Both the position numbers and the translations under genes were made by a program. From positions 141,144-205,143 of the forward strand of contig NZ_JAKTNT010000002.1 in assembly GCF_022760925.1 (NCBI RefSeq): a stretch of DNA of 64,000 nt, written 5' to 3'. Shown piece by piece: positions 16,576 through 25,417 of the stretch; positions within the stretch are counted from its first letter, which is position 1, and each line of letters begins with the position of its first letter. Under the pieces are notes generated by a model that was given only the letters and a program-made list of their open reading frames with translations, was not told the DNA's origin and did not search any database. Origin of the DNA: Thermus hydrothermalis (lineage in GTDB: Bacteria; Deinococcota; Deinococci; Deinococcales; Thermaceae).

Positions 16576-18012
16576 ATGCGCTGGCATGGGGTCTACCGTC
16601 GGCACGTGCTTGCCCCCCACTACCGCTTCGCCCGGGAGCGCCTGGTGCCCCACTTCTTTGACGCCCTCACCGCCTATGCCCTAGAGCTTGCCCGCCTGGG
16701 CCTCCCCAAGGCCAAGGAGGCGGTGTTCGCCCTGAGGGAGCTTCGCACCCTGCCCCTTCCCAGCTTCACCGGGGAGGTGGAGGACGTCTTCTTCTCCATC
16801 CAGCTCCAGCTTTCCGAGCACTGGGGGGAGGAGGTGGCGGGGGCCGTGCGCCGGGGCCTTTCCCGGAACGATCTGGACCTCACCGTCTTCCGCGCCTACT
16901 TGAAGGACCAGGTCCTTGCCCTTCTCGGGGATTTTCTGCGCTTGCGGCGTGCCCTCTTGCGCCTGGCGGAGGCCCAGTTCGGCGTGCCCCTCGTCCTCGC
17001 TACCCACCACCAGCCGGCCCAGCCCTCCACCTTGGACCACTACCTCCTTGGGGTGGAGGCCCTTCTAGAGCGGGACTACCGGAGGCTTGTCCATGCCCTT
17101 GCCACCCTGGACCGCTCGCCCCTGGGGGCAAGCGCCCTGGCGGGCAGCCCCTACCCCGTGGACCGGGTGCGCCTCGCCCACCTCTTGGGCTTCCAGGGGC
17201 CCATAGAGCACACCTTGGATGCCGTGGCCGCTGGGGATTACGCCCTAGAGCTCGCCTTCGCCCTGGCGGGGTTGGGGACAAGCCTTTCCCGCCTCCTCAC
17301 CGACCTCCTGGCCTGGGCGGCCCGGGGGGCCTTTGTGGTGGGGGAAAGCCTCGCCCAAGGGTCCAGCTTCATGCCGCAAAAGCGAAACCCGGTGGTGCTG
17401 GAGCACGCCCGCATCCGGGCGGGGAACCTTTTGGGCGGGGCGGGGGTTTTGCCCTACCTCAACCACAATACCCCCTTCACCGACCTCAACGACCACTCCA
17501 CGGGTGTTTTGGAGCCCTTGGCCAACCTTTTGGCCGAGGCGGAGGCAGCCCTAGAGCTCACCCGGGTAGCCCTGGAGGAAAGCCGCTTTGAGCCGGCCCT
17601 TCTCCTGGAGGCCCTTTCCCCGGAGGTCTTGGCCTCGGAGGCGGTGGACTTGCTGGTGCGCAAAGGGGTTCCCCTCCCCGAGGCTTACCGCCGGGTGCGG
17701 GGGGCTTTGCCGGGGGTGCGGCCCGAGCTTTTGGGGGTGGACCGGGAGGAGCTGGTGGCCTGGATGAGCCTCGAGGCCTTCTTCGCCCGGCGGGAGGTCC
17801 TGGGGGGCGTGGGGCCGGAGGCCAGAAGGAAGGCGCTAAGCGGGGCCAAGAAGCGCCTCCGGGAGGACCGGAAGGCCCTAGCCGCCCTGCGGGCTAGGGT
17901 GCGGTTGGCCCGCAGGCGCCTCCTCACGGAGGACCCGGAGGGTCAGGAAGGCGTGGAGGGTCTTGGGGAAGGGGGCGAGGTAAAAGGCCAGGAGGAGGAG
18001 TCCAAGCCCTAA
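16576..18012 (+). CDS. Argininosuccinate lyase superfamily protein
   Basis: 478-residue member of the fumarase/aspartase/argininosuccinate-lyase superfamily. Conserved parts are visible: GLSRNDLDLTVFRAYL (like SRND of ArgH), THHQPAQPSTLDH (like the THxQxAQPxTLAH region with catalytic His), and the family signature GSSFMPQKRNPVVLEH with the catalytic Ser. The N-terminal ArgH region is divergent, so this may be a paralogue with another substrate. The last 40 residues are a Glu/Gly-rich tail that runs antisense through a membrane-protein gene; a shorter ancestral end near 17900 is likely. Confidence 0.8.
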   Translation: MRWHGVYRRHVLAPHYRFARERLVPHFFDALTAYALELARLGLPKAKEAVFALRELRTLPLPSFTGEVEDVFFSIQLQLSEHWGEEVAGAVRRGLSRNDLDLTVFRAYLKDQVLALLGDFLRLRRALLRLAEAQFGVPLVLATHHQPAQPSTLDHYLLGVEALLERDYRRLVHALATLDRSPLGASALAGSPYPVDRVRLAHLLGFQGPIEHTLDAVAAGDYALELAFALAGLGTSLSRLLTDLLAWAARGAFVVGESLAQGSSFMPQKRNPVVLEHARIRAGNLLGGAGVLPYLNHNTPFTDLNDHSTGVLEPLANLLAEAEAALELTRVALEESRFEPALLLEALSPEVLASEAVDLLVRKGVPLPEAYRRVRGALPGVRPELLGVDREELVAWMSLEAFFARREVLGGVGPEARRKALSGAKKRLREDRKALAALRARVRLARRRLLTEDPEGQEGVEGLGEGGEVKGQEEESKP

Positions 18013-18177
18013 AAGCTTGGGCAAGAAGAAGGCCAGGCTTAAGGCGAAGAGAACGGCCGTGAGGACGTAAACCAGGCCCCCTAGCCCCTGCGCCCCCAAC
18101 CGGGCCAGGGCCAAAGCTACCCGGCCTCCCCCCAGGACCGCAGCGAACCATCCCGGGCGGAGGAACCGTACGCTCAT
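17878..18177 (-). CDS. Small membrane protein, unknown
   Basis: 99 residues with two hydrophobic segments, one around residues 30-53 (GGLVYVLTAVLFALSLAFFL) and one around 54-70 (KLLGLGLLLLAFYLAP), and charged ends. No recognised family. It converges on and overlaps the lyase gene by 135 bp, which is long even for this compact genome. The hydrophobic pattern makes it look more genuine than an antisense shadow. Confidence 0.5.
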   Translation of the reverse strand: MSVRFLRPGWFAAVLGGGRVALALARLGAQGLGGLVYVLTAVLFALSLAFFLPKLLGLGLLLLAFYLAPFPKTLHAFLTLRVLREEAPAGQPHPSPQGG

Positions 18178-18208
18178 ACCCCCTCTTTGGATGGGGGAGG
18201 GGGGTATG

Positions 18209-19141
18209 TCAACGCCCTTGGAAATACGCCACCGTGCGCCGGATGCCCTCCTTGAAGCCCACCTCGGGACGCCAGCCGTGGGCCATGAGCTTTAGGGGCG
18301 AAAGCACGCTCCGCTCCAAGTCCCCTGGGCGGGGAGGGGCGGGGTTTACCTCGGGCGTCTTCCCCGCCGCCTCGGCCACGGCCTCCAGCACCTCCTTGGT
18401 GGTGTGGCCTTCCCCGGTCCCCACGTTGTAGACCCCTTCTAGGCCCTTTAGGGCCAGGTTGTGGGCCCGCACCACATCCTCCACGTAGATGTAGTCCCGC
18501 ACGCACCCTTCGTCCCCTGGGTTCTTGCGGGCGTAGAGGGTGACGGGTTCTCCCTTCAGGACCCTTTCGGCGAAGATGGCCACCACCCCCGCCTCCCCGT
18601 GGGGGTCTTGGCGGGGCCCGTAGACGTTGGCGTAGCGCAGGGCCACCCATTTGAGGCCGTAGTTCTGGCCATAGGCGGAGAGGTAGTGCTCAAAGCTGGC
18701 CTTGCTGGCGGCGTAAGGGCTTTTGGGCCTGGGGGGCCAGGTTTCCTCGGCGCTTTCCCCTTCCGGCACCTCCCCGTAGATGGCCCCACCCGTGGAGGCG
18801 AAGACCAGCTTCTCCACCCCCCACTTGCGGCAGGCCTCGAGGAGGTTTAGCCCCCCCATGAGGTTCACCTCAAAGTCCAAAAGGGGGTTTTCCACGCTCA
18901 CCTTCACCGAGGCCTGGGCGGCCTGGTGGGACACGTGGGTGGGGCGGAACCCGCGGAAAACCCGCTCAAGCCCCTCCCTATCCCGTAGGTCCACCTTGTA
19001 GAAATAAATCCCCTGGGGGACGTTTTCCCGCTTGCCCGTGGCCAGGTTGTCCAGGACCGCCACCTCCACCCCTTCTTTCCATAGGCTTTCCACGATGTGG
19101 CTGCCGATGAAGCCGGCACCGCCTGTTACCAGTACCCGCAT
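18209..19141 (-). CDS. galE: UDP-glucose 4-epimerase / NAD-dependent sugar epimerase
   Basis: Short-chain dehydrogenase/reductase of the extended type, 310 residues, interconverting nucleotide sugars (most likely UDP-Glc and UDP-Gal) for cell-surface glycans. NAD-binding GGAGFIGSHI at the N-terminus, the STGGAIYGE stretch, and the catalytic YAASK motif (SPYAASKASFEHY). ATG 19141 has GGGAGGAAG upstream. Substrate preference among UDP-hexoses cannot be settled from sequence. Confidence 0.88.
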   Translation of the reverse strand: MRVLVTGGAGFIGSHIVESLWKEGVEVAVLDNLATGKRENVPQGIYFYKVDLRDREGLERVFRGFRPTHVSHQAAQASVKVSVENPLLDFEVNLMGGLNLLEACRKWGVEKLVFASTGGAIYGEVPEGESAEETWPPRPKSPYAASKASFEHYLSAYGQNYGLKWVALRYANVYGPRQDPHGEAGVVAIFAERVLKGEPVTLYARKNPGDEGCVRDYIYVEDVVRAHNLALKGLEGVYNVGTGEGHTTKEVLEAVAEAAGKTPEVNPAPPRPGDLERSVLSPLKLMAHGWRPEVGFKEGIRRTVAYFQGR

Positions 19142-19169
19142 GCTTCCTCCCGGGCCTAAGCCCTAATCC

Positions 19170-19198
19170 AGGCTACTTTACCGAGGGGGGTTCCCCAA
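19170..19198 (-). promoter_or_regulatory. Possible galE promoter
   Basis: TTGGGG, 17-bp spacer, TAGCCT on the minus strand, about 28 nt before the ATG. Confidence 0.35.
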
Positions 19199-19207
19199 GG
19201 CAAGGGC

Positions 19208-22066
19208 TTACCGGGCTCCCACCTCAATCCTTTCGGCGATCTCGGGGATGCGGGCCAGGAAGACCCCGGTGGGGCTTCCCGAAAGGGCCACCTCCTCCGG
19301 GGTCCCCTCGGCCACGATCTCCCCACCCCGGTCCCCGCCCTCGGGGCCCAGGTCAATGACCCAGTCCGCCGTCTTCACCACGTCCAGGTTGTGCTCAATG
19401 ACCACCACGGTGTTGCCGGCGTCCACCAGGCGGTGGAGCACGTCCAAAAGCTTGGCCACGTCCTCAAAGTGCAGGCCCGTGGTGGGCTCGTCCAGGATGT
19501 ACAGGGTGCGGCCCGTGGCCTTGCGCCCGAGCTCCGTGGCCAGCTTGATCCGCTGCGCCTCCCCGCCGGAGAGGGTGGGGGAAGGTTGGCCAAGCCGCAT
19601 GTAGCCGAGCCCCACGTCCACCATGAGCTGGAGCTTACGGGCGATGGTGGGAACGTTTTGGAAAAACTCCAGGGCCTCCTCGGCGGTCATGTCCAGAACA
19701 TCGGCGATGCTCTTGCCCCTTAGCTTGACCTCGAGGGTTTCCTTGTTGTACCGCTTCCCCTTGCACACCTCGCAGGGCACGTAGAGGTCCGGCAGGAAGA
19801 GCATCTCAATCCTCACCGTGCCGTCCCCCCCGCAGGCCTCGCACCGCCCGCCCTTGACGTTGAAGGAGAAGCGGCCAGGGCCGTAGCCCCGCTTCCTGGC
19901 CTCCGGGGTCTTGGCGAAGAGGTCGCGGATCTCGTCAAAGATGCCCGTGTAGGTGGCGGGGTTGGAGCGGGGGGTGCGGCCGATGGGGGACTGGTCAATC
20001 TCAATGACCTTGTCCAGGTGCTCTATGCCCTCCAAGGCCTCGTAGGCCCCCGGGGTGGTCTTGGCCCGCATGAGCCTTTGCGCCAGGGCGGCGTAGAGGA
20101 CGTCGTGGATCAGGGTGCTCTTGCCGCTTCCCGAAGGCCCCGTCACGGCCACGAAGCGGCCCAAGGGGATCCGGAGGGTGACGTTTTTCAGGTTGTGCTC
20201 CCGGGCGCCCCTTAGGACGAGCCACTTGCCGTTCCCCTTGCGCCTTTCCTTGGGCACGGGGATCTTCCTTTCGCCCCTCAGGTACGCCCCGGTGAGGCTC
20301 CGGGGATTTCTTAGGATTTCCTCCAAGGGCCCCTGGGCCACCACCTCCCCCCCGTGGATGCCCGCCCCTGGGCCCATGTCCACGATCCAGTCGGCGGCCC
20401 GCATGGTTTCCTCGTCGTGCTCCACCACGATGAGGGTGTTGCCCAGGGCCTGCAGGCGCTTCAGGGTGGCGATGAGGCGCTGGTTGTCCCGGGGGTGGAG
20501 GCCGATGGAGGGCTCGTCCAGGACGTAGAGGACCCCCGTGAGGCCGCTCCCCACCTGGGTGGCCAGGCGGATGCGTTGCGCCTCGCCCCCGGAGAGGGTG
20601 TTGGCCGCCCGGTCCAGGGTCAGGTAGTCCAGGCCCACCCCCACCAGGAAGCCAAGCCGCTCCACGATCTCCCGGAGGATGGGCCGGGCGATCTGGGCCT
20701 GGAAGGGGGATAGGCGCTCCTCAAGCCCCTGGAAGAAGGCCAAAGCCTCCCGCACGGGCAAGGCGGAGACCTCGGCGATGTTCTTGCCCGCCACCTTTAC
20801 CGAGAGCACCTCCTTCTTGTACCGGGTACCCCCGCAGGCCGGGCAAGGCTTCAGGGACATGAAGCTTTCCAGGGCCTCCCGCACCCCCTCGGACTCCGCC
20901 TCCTGGTAGCGCTTTTCCAACCAGGGGATGACCCCTTCGTAGTGCACCTCCACCCGGAAGGTTTCCTTCCCTCCCCGGCGGAAGACCACCTCAAAGGGCT
21001 CGGGCAGGCCGTAGAGCACCGCCCGCTGCACCGCCTCGGGCAGGTCCTTGAAGGGGGTTTTGAGGTCAAAGCCCAGGTACTCGGAAAGGGCCCGGAGGCG
21101 GTCCCAGAGGTAGCTCCGCCCCGTGTCCCGGCCCCGGGCCCAGGGCAGGATGGCCCCTTCCGCAAGGGAAAGCTCGGGGTTTATGACCAGTTCGGGGTCA
21201 AACTCCTGCTTGTACCCCAGGCCCGAGCAGGCGGGGCAGGCCCCGTAAGGGGCGTTGAAGGAGAAGATGCGGGGTTCCAGTTCCTCCAGGACGCTTCCGT
21301 GCTCGGGGCAGGCGAACTTCTCCGAGTAAAGCTCCTCCTCCCCCAGATCGGGGTAGAGGACGCGCAGAAGCCCTTCGCCCCGGAGGAGGGCGAGCTCCAC
21401 CGCCTCGGCGATGCGGGGGCGTTCCTCCTCCTTGAGGACCACCCGGTCCACCACCAGGTCAATGTCGTGCTTCTCGTACTTCTCCAGGTTGAGGCCCTGT
21501 GCCTCCTCCAGGAGGTAGATCACCCCGTCCACCCGCACCCGGGCGTACCCCTCCTTCAGGAGTTGCTGGAAGAGTTTCCGGTACTCCCCCTTTCTCCCCC
21601 GCACCAGGGGGGCCATGAGGACGGCCCGGGTGCCCTGGGGCTTTTGCAGGAGGCGGTCGGTGATCTCACTGGCGGACTGCTTCTCAATGGGGCGGCCGCA
21701 GGTGGGGCAGTAGGCCTGGCCCACCCGGGCGAAGAGGAGGCGGAGGTAGTCGTGGATCTCCGTCACCGTGCCCACGGTGGAGCGGGGGTTGTGGCTCGTG
21801 GTCTTCTGGTCAATGGAGATGGCGGGGGAGAGGCCTTCAATGCTCTCCACCTCCGGTTTGTCCATGACCCCGAGGAACTGGCGGGCGTAGCTGGAGAGGC
21901 TTTCCACGTACCGCCGTTGCCCCTCGGCGTAGATGGTGTCAAAGGCCAAGGTGCTCTTCCCCGAGCCCGAAACCCCGGTGATGACGATGAATTTGCCCCG
22001 GGGGAGCTCAAGGTGGATGTTCTTGAGGTTGTGCTCCCTCGCGCCCCGGATGACGATGCGGTCCAT
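19208..22066 (-). CDS. uvrA: UvrABC excision nuclease subunit A
   Basis: Damage-recognition ATPase of nucleotide excision repair, 952 residues, the known length in T. thermophilus. Two ABC ATPase modules: Walker [10 protein letters not shown] near the N-terminus and GPSGSGKST in the second half, signatures [13 protein letters not shown] and [13 protein letters not shown], and zinc-finger Cys pairs ([33 protein letters not shown]). The frame is open 98 codons further upstream, but the [16 protein letters not shown] start is canonical and ATG 22066 lies 7 nt after a TATACT box, so the gene is probably leaderless. Confidence 0.97.
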   Translation of the reverse strand: MDRIVIRGAREHNLKNIHLELPRGKFIVITGVSGSGKSTLAFDTIYAEGQRRYVESLSSYARQFLGVMDKPEVESIEGLSPAISIDQKTTSHNPRSTVGTVTEIHDYLRLLFARVGQAYCPTCGRPIEKQSASEITDRLLQKPQGTRAVLMAPLVRGRKGEYRKLFQQLLKEGYARVRVDGVIYLLEEAQGLNLEKYEKHDIDLVVDRVVLKEEERPRIAEAVELALLRGEGLLRVLYPDLGEEELYSEKFACPEHGSVLEELEPRIFSFNAPYGACPACSGLGYKQEFDPELVINPELSLAEGAILPWARGRDTGRSYLWDRLRALSEYLGFDLKTPFKDLPEAVQRAVLYGLPEPFEVVFRRGGKETFRVEVHYEGVIPWLEKRYQEAESEGVREALESFMSLKPCPACGGTRYKKEVLSVKVAGKNIAEVSALPVREALAFFQGLEERLSPFQAQIARPILREIVERLGFLVGVGLDYLTLDRAANTLSGGEAQRIRLATQVGSGLTGVLYVLDEPSIGLHPRDNQRLIATLKRLQALGNTLIVVEHDEETMRAADWIVDMGPGAGIHGGEVVAQGPLEEILRNPRSLTGAYLRGERKIPVPKERRKGNGKWLVLRGAREHNLKNVTLRIPLGRFVAVTGPSGSGKSTLIHDVLYAALAQRLMRAKTTPGAYEALEGIEHLDKVIEIDQSPIGRTPRSNPATYTGIFDEIRDLFAKTPEARKRGYGPGRFSFNVKGGRCEACGGDGTVRIEMLFLPDLYVPCEVCKGKRYNKETLEVKLRGKSIADVLDMTAEEALEFFQNVPTIARKLQLMVDVGLGYMRLGQPSPTLSGGEAQRIKLATELGRKATGRTLYILDEPTTGLHFEDVAKLLDVLHRLVDAGNTVVVIEHNLDVVKTADWVIDLGPEGGDRGGEIVAEGTPEEVALSGSPTGVFLARIPEIAERIEVGAR

Positions 22067-22073
22067 CCGTGGA

Positions 22074-22079
22074 AGTATA
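22074..22079 (-). promoter_or_regulatory. -10 box of uvrA
   Basis: TATACT on the minus strand, 7 nt before the uvrA ATG. Confidence 0.6.
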
Positions 22080-22114
22080 CCACCCCTTTGGGGCAGGGGG
22101 TAGGGTGGGCGGGC

Positions 22115-22120
22115 TACAAT
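22115..22120 (+). promoter_or_regulatory. -10 box of SIS-domain gene
   Basis: TACAAT, 7 nt before ATG 22128. This spacing is what excludes the ATG at 22119, which overlaps the box itself. Confidence 0.55.
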
Positions 22121-22127
22121 GGGGGAC

Positions 22128-23159
22128 ATGGCTTCCTTCATGCGCCAGGAGGCGGAAGAAGCCCCCCAGGTGGTGGAGAGGCTTCTAAGGGAGAACGAAG
22201 CGGAGGTGAAAAGCCTGGCCGCTTTCCTAAAGCGCAAGCCCCCGGCCTTGGCCCTCACCGTGGCCCGGGGGAGTTCGGACCACGCCGCCCTCTTCGCCAA
22301 GTACCTCCTCGAGGCCCGCCTGGAGTGGCCCGTGCTCCCCTTGGCCCCTTCCGTCCTCACCCTCTACCGGGCGCGGCCCAAGCCTCCCCACCCCGCCCTC
22401 CTCCTCGCCTACAGCCAGAGCGGGGAAAGCCCGGACCTCCTGGAAGCCGTGCGGGCCTACCGGGGGAGGGGCGTCCTCACCGTGGCCCTGGTGAACCGGG
22501 AGGATAGCCCCTTGGCGAGGGAGGCGGAGGTGGTCTTTCCCCTCCATGCGGGGGAGGAAAAGGCGGTGGCGGCCACCAAGAGCTTCCTCGCCATGCTGGC
22601 GGCCACGGCCCATCTCCTCGCCCACCTCCTGGAAGACCCCCGGCTTAGGGAAGCCCTGCCCGCCTTGCCCGAGGCCTTGGGGCGGGCTTTGGAAACGAAG
22701 GGGGACCTGGGGTACCTGGAGGAGGCGGAGGACCTCTTCGTGCTGGGGCGGGGCTTCACCTTTCCCGTGGCCCTCGAGGCGGCCCTGAAGCTAAAGGAGG
22801 TGGCGGCCCTCCACGCCGAAGGGCTTTCCTTGGCAGAGTTCCTCCACGGGCCCCAGGCCCTTTTGCAGGAGGGGTTTCCCGTGTTGGCCCTGGTGCAGAA
22901 GGACGAGGCCCTGGAAGGGGTTTTGGAAACCCTGGAGGGCCTACGGGCCAAGGGCGCCCACCTCCTGGTCCTCTCCCCCGAGCCCGACGCCTTGGCCCTG
23001 GCCCACGCCCCCTTGGCGCTTCCCGTGGCCCTTGCCCCCGAGCTCACCCCGCTTCTCCTCGCCCAGGCCTTTTATCCCTTGGCCGAGGCCCTGGCCCGGG
23101 CCCGCGGCCAGGACCCCGACCGCCCCCGGTACCTCAGCAAGGTGACCCGGACCCGCTAG
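22128..23159 (+). CDS. SIS-domain sugar-phosphate isomerase/deaminase, GlmS C-terminal type
   Basis: 343 residues with two SIS domains and no glutaminase domain. It resembles the isomerase half of glucosamine-6-phosphate synthase and the NagB-II/AgaS deaminases: [33 protein letters not shown] (phosphate-binding Ser-rich loop), [11 protein letters not shown], and the EFLHGP motif near the active site. Likely acts on glucosamine-6-phosphate or a related amino sugar in cell-wall precursor turnover. Leaderless start at 22128. It overlaps the csaA stop by 4 bp. Confidence 0.85.
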   Translation: MASFMRQEAEEAPQVVERLLRENEAEVKSLAAFLKRKPPALALTVARGSSDHAALFAKYLLEARLEWPVLPLAPSVLTLYRARPKPPHPALLLAYSQSGESPDLLEAVRAYRGRGVLTVALVNREDSPLAREAEVVFPLHAGEEKAVAATKSFLAMLAATAHLLAHLLEDPRLREALPALPEALGRALETKGDLGYLEEAEDLFVLGRGFTFPVALEAALKLKEVAALHAEGLSLAEFLHGPQALLQEGFPVLALVQKDEALEGVLETLEGLRAKGAHLLVLSPEPDALALAHAPLALPVALAPELTPLLLAQAFYPLAEALARARGQDPDRPRYLSKVTRTR

Positions 23160-23485
23160 AAGACCTTCTCCCCCAGGGGCACCTCGCGCTCGGGGGTGAG
23201 GAGGACCACCCGGCCCCCCTCGTCCTTGGCGCCCAGGACCAGGACCTCCGAGGGAAACCCCCCGATGACCCGGGTGCCCAGGTTCACGGCGCAGACCACC
23301 AAACGGCCCACCAGGTCCTCGGGCGTGTAGAGCTCGGTAATCTGGGCCGAGCTCCGCTTTACCCCAAAAGGCCCCAGGTCAATCCAGAGCTTGTAGCTGG
23401 GCTTTCGCGCCTTCTCGTGGGGTTCCGCCTTCACCACCCGGCCCACGCGCAACTCCAGGAGCTGGAAAGCTTCCAAGGCGTTCAT
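23156..23485 (-). CDS. csaA: CsaA-type tRNA-binding domain protein
   Basis: 109-residue EMAP/Trbp111-like OB-fold protein. FQLLELRVGRVVKAEPHEKARKPSYKL, then FGVKRSSAQITELY and VVCAVNLGTRVIGGF are typical of CsaA, a dimeric tRNA-binding protein with reported chaperone-like activity. Start at ATG 23485; the frame continues upstream into the tRNA terminator and tRNA, which is not coding. It lies just downstream of a tRNA gene on the same strand, behind a terminator hairpin. Confidence 0.9.
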   Translation of the reverse strand: MNALEAFQLLELRVGRVVKAEPHEKARKPSYKLWIDLGPFGVKRSSAQITELYTPEDLVGRLVVCAVNLGTRVIGGFPSEVLVLGAKDEGGRVVLLTPEREVPLGEKVF

Positions 23486-23500
23486 AGCCCCATTTTGCCA

Positions 23501-23526
23501 AAAAGGAAAAGGCCCCCAAGGGGCCT
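23501..23526 (-). terminator. Terminator after tRNA(CAU)
   Basis: Minus strand: AGGCCCC-TTG-GGGGCCT hairpin (23510-23526) followed by TTTCCTTTTT. It separates the tRNA from csaA. Confidence 0.7.
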
Positions 23527-23529
23527 CGT

Positions 23530-23606
23530 TGGTGGGCCGTGCAGGACTTGAACCTGCAACCAACCGGTTATGAGCCGGCCGCTCTGACCGATTGAGCTAA
23601 CGGCCC
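23530..23606 (-). tRNA. tRNA with CAU anticodon (tRNA-Ile2 or elongator tRNA-Met)
   Basis: 77 nt including an encoded CCA. Acceptor GGGCCGT/ACGGCCC, D arm GCTC...GAGC, anticodon stem GCCGG/CCGGT with loop CTCATAA giving CAT, T arm GCAGG-TTCAAGT-CCTGC. The CTCATAA loop is shared by elongator Met and lysidine-modified Ile2. The TTGGTTGC variable region resembles the E. coli Ile2 sequence, so I lean towards Ile2. It is not an initiator, since the anticodon stem lacks three G-C pairs. Confidence 0.88.
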
Positions 23607-23619
23607 ACGCCAAGGGCTT

Positions 23620-23625
23620 ATTGTA
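23620..23625 (-). promoter_or_regulatory. -10 box of tRNA(CAU) gene
   Basis: TACAAT on the minus strand, 13 nt before the mature tRNA 5' end; no clear -35. Confidence 0.4.
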
Positions 23626-23681
23626 GCACAAGGCCAAAGGCCCTGGGCCCATGGTGTATGCTTTTCCCCAGGAGGTAAGCC

Positions 23682-23873
23682 ATGACGGTGAACGAAAGCA
23701 CCGCCGATAGGGTGGTCCGGTTTGTCCTGGCCCTGGTCCTCTTCTACTTCGCCTTCCAGTCCGCTTCCCCGTGGAACTGGATCTTGGGCATCGTGGGCGT
23801 GGTCCTTCTCTTCACCGCCATCACCGGCTTCTGCGCCCTCTACAAGGTCTTGGGCATCAGCACCAGGCGGTGA
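23682..23873 (+). CDS. Small DUF2892-type membrane protein
   Basis: 63 residues with two transmembrane segments (VRFVLALVLFYFAFQ and WILGIVGVVLLFTAITGF) and the N-terminus MTVNESTADRVVRF, matching the YgaP-like inner-membrane family DUF2892 (NxxxxDRxxR, then GxxxLxTAxxGxCxLY). Function unknown. ATG 23682 follows a strong AGGAGGTAA site, with TATGCT about 20 nt upstream, so this gene has a real leader. Its stop overlaps the next start as GTGA. Confidence 0.8.
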   Translation: MTVNESTADRVVRFVLALVLFYFAFQSASPWNWILGIVGVVLLFTAITGFCALYKVLGISTRR

Positions 23874-24394
23874 GCTGGCCCCTCGCCCTAGGGGACCTCA
23901 TCCGGGTGGAGTTCTGGAAATACCCGGAGGAGGTCCTCCACTACTACTGGGAAGCCCGGGTGGTGGAGGTGCGGCCTGAGGGCGTGCTCACCCTCTTGCC
24001 CCGCGGCGGGGTTTTCCACCACGTGGCCAAGGGGCGGTCCTTTGCCCTGGACCACGACGCCTACGTGGCCTTTTTCCCAGGGGCCTGGTACTCAGGCGGG
24101 CCCGACGTGCGGGAGGGCCGGGTCCTGGAGTACTACTGGAACGTGCAGACCCCGGCGGAGTGGACGGGGAAGGCCTTGCGGCAGTACGACCTGGAGCTGG
24201 ACGTGAAGTGCCGGGCGGACCACACCTGCGCGGTGTTTGACCAGGAAGAGTTTTTGGCGAAAAAGGCCCTCTATCCCCCCCTTTGGGTGGCGGAGGCGGA
24301 AAAGGCGGTGGAGGCCATCTTCCGGCACATGCGGGAAGGGCGTTGGCCGGTTCTGCCCCCGGGGGAGCCCCTTCCTTGGATGGAGCGGGTTTAG
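23870..24394 (+). CDS. DUF402-family protein, possible nucleotide phosphatase
   Basis: 174 residues. The DUF402 fold is recognisable from LDHDAYVAFFPGAWYS, YYWNVQTPAEW, and YDLELDVKCRADHTCAVFDQEEF, where the spaced Tyr, Asp and Glu residues correspond to the metal-binding site of nucleoside di/triphosphatases in this family. GTG 23870 overlaps the preceding stop (GTGA), so the two genes are coupled. It converges on the next gene with a 4-bp overlap. The enzymatic assignment is by family only. Confidence 0.7.
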   Translation: MSWPLALGDLIRVEFWKYPEEVLHYYWEARVVEVRPEGVLTLLPRGGVFHHVAKGRSFALDHDAYVAFFPGAWYSGGPDVREGRVLEYYWNVQTPAEWTGKALRQYDLELDVKCRADHTCAVFDQEEFLAKKALYPPLWVAEAEKAVEAIFRHMREGRWPVLPPGEPLPWMERV

Positions 24395-25410
24395 GGGAGA
24401 AGGCAGGGCGGGTAGGCGCTGCTCGGGGTCTCGGCTCCAGGGCCGTAGACCCGTAGGGGGATGAGGGTTTGGCCCTCGAGGTGCCAGTGCCCTTCCAGGA
24501 CCACCTCGTAGAGGAGGCCCTTGAAGAAGCCGTGGAAGCTATCCTCCCAGGTTTCCAGGTTCTGGGCCCTTAGGGGGTAGTTGTGCCAGGCGGGGCCTAG
24601 GTAGTGGAGCCAGGGGTCCTCGAGGGGCCGGGCATCCTCGGGGGAAAGCCCAAAAATGGCGTTGAAATAGCCCCTTAGGCGGCTTGCCGTGAAAAGGAGG
24701 TTGAGGTAGGGGTCCTCCAAGGCCGCCCGGGCCTCGGCCTCCGTGCGGGGGAAGGGCCTTGCGGGGTCCCAGGCGCCAAACCGCCATAGCCTTTCCTCCT
24801 GCCTCAGGGCATCCTCCCAGCTCATCTGGGCAAGCCCCAAGGTGCGGCTAAAGGGGGCTTGGCCCTGGAGGGCGGCCAGGTCCTGGGCAAGGGCATCTAC
24901 CGCCTCCCGCACCCCCCGGGAAAGCCCCAGGGCCTTGTCCCCCCCGTACTGCTCGTTGTCCACGATGGCCGCCAGGGTCCCTTTGGGGATGCGCAAGGCC
25001 CCCGCCGCCGCTCGGATTTCCCTGGCGTGAGGCAGGACGTGGTGGGGAGCGATGGGTAGGCCCTGAAGGTTTACCCTTTGCCCCCTGCGGGCCTGCCCGA
25101 TGGCCTCCACCCACCGCTCGGCAGCGGCCAGGGCAGCCTGGGGTTCGGCAAAGGCCGAGCGCTTCCCCGCCTGCTGGTTGCTTAGCTCCAGGCGCAAAAG
25201 CCGGTCATAGGCCCGGGCCGCCCCTTCCCCCAGGAGGAGGCGAAGGCTCGCCTTGTTCCGAAGATGCAGGGCCACAAGCCTCTCCCGAACCGCCTTGGGG
25301 TAGGGGAGAAGCGCCCGCAGGCTCGGGGAGGGTGGGGCTTCCGGGAAGGTGGGCGGGGTCCAAAAAAGAAGGCCCGCCAGCAGGAGGACGAGCCAGGGCC
25401 CAGGGCGCAT
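24391..25410 (-). CDS. Exported protein of unknown function, lysozyme-like features
   Basis: 339 residues with an N-terminal signal segment (MRPGPWLVLLLAGLLF). The middle region has a pattern reminiscent of lytic transglycosylases: a helix ending IVDNEQYGGDKALGLSRGV, where Glu could be the acid, followed some 40 residues later by SRTLGLAQMSWEDAL, which resembles the G-x-MQ element. The rest has no recognised domain. A periplasmic peptidoglycan-active enzyme is a guess. It lies 7 nt downstream of the NYN gene and is probably cotranscribed with it. Confidence 0.55.
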   Translation of the reverse strand: MRPGPWLVLLLAGLLFWTPPTFPEAPPSPSLRALLPYPKAVRERLVALHLRNKASLRLLLGEGAARAYDRLLRLELSNQQAGKRSAFAEPQAALAAAERWVEAIGQARRGQRVNLQGLPIAPHHVLPHAREIRAAAGALRIPKGTLAAIVDNEQYGGDKALGLSRGVREAVDALAQDLAALQGQAPFSRTLGLAQMSWEDALRQEERLWRFGAWDPARPFPRTEAEARAALEDPYLNLLFTASRLRGYFNAIFGLSPEDARPLEDPWLHYLGPAWHNYPLRAQNLETWEDSFHGFFKGLLYEVVLEGHWHLEGQTLIPLRVYGPGAETPSSAYPPCLLP

Positions 25411-25417
25411 GGCCCTT

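Noticed and set aside
20942..22507. 521-residue open frame antisense to uvrA
   Set aside because: Antisense shadow of a clearly real gene, with Gly/Pro/Leu-rich product and no motif.
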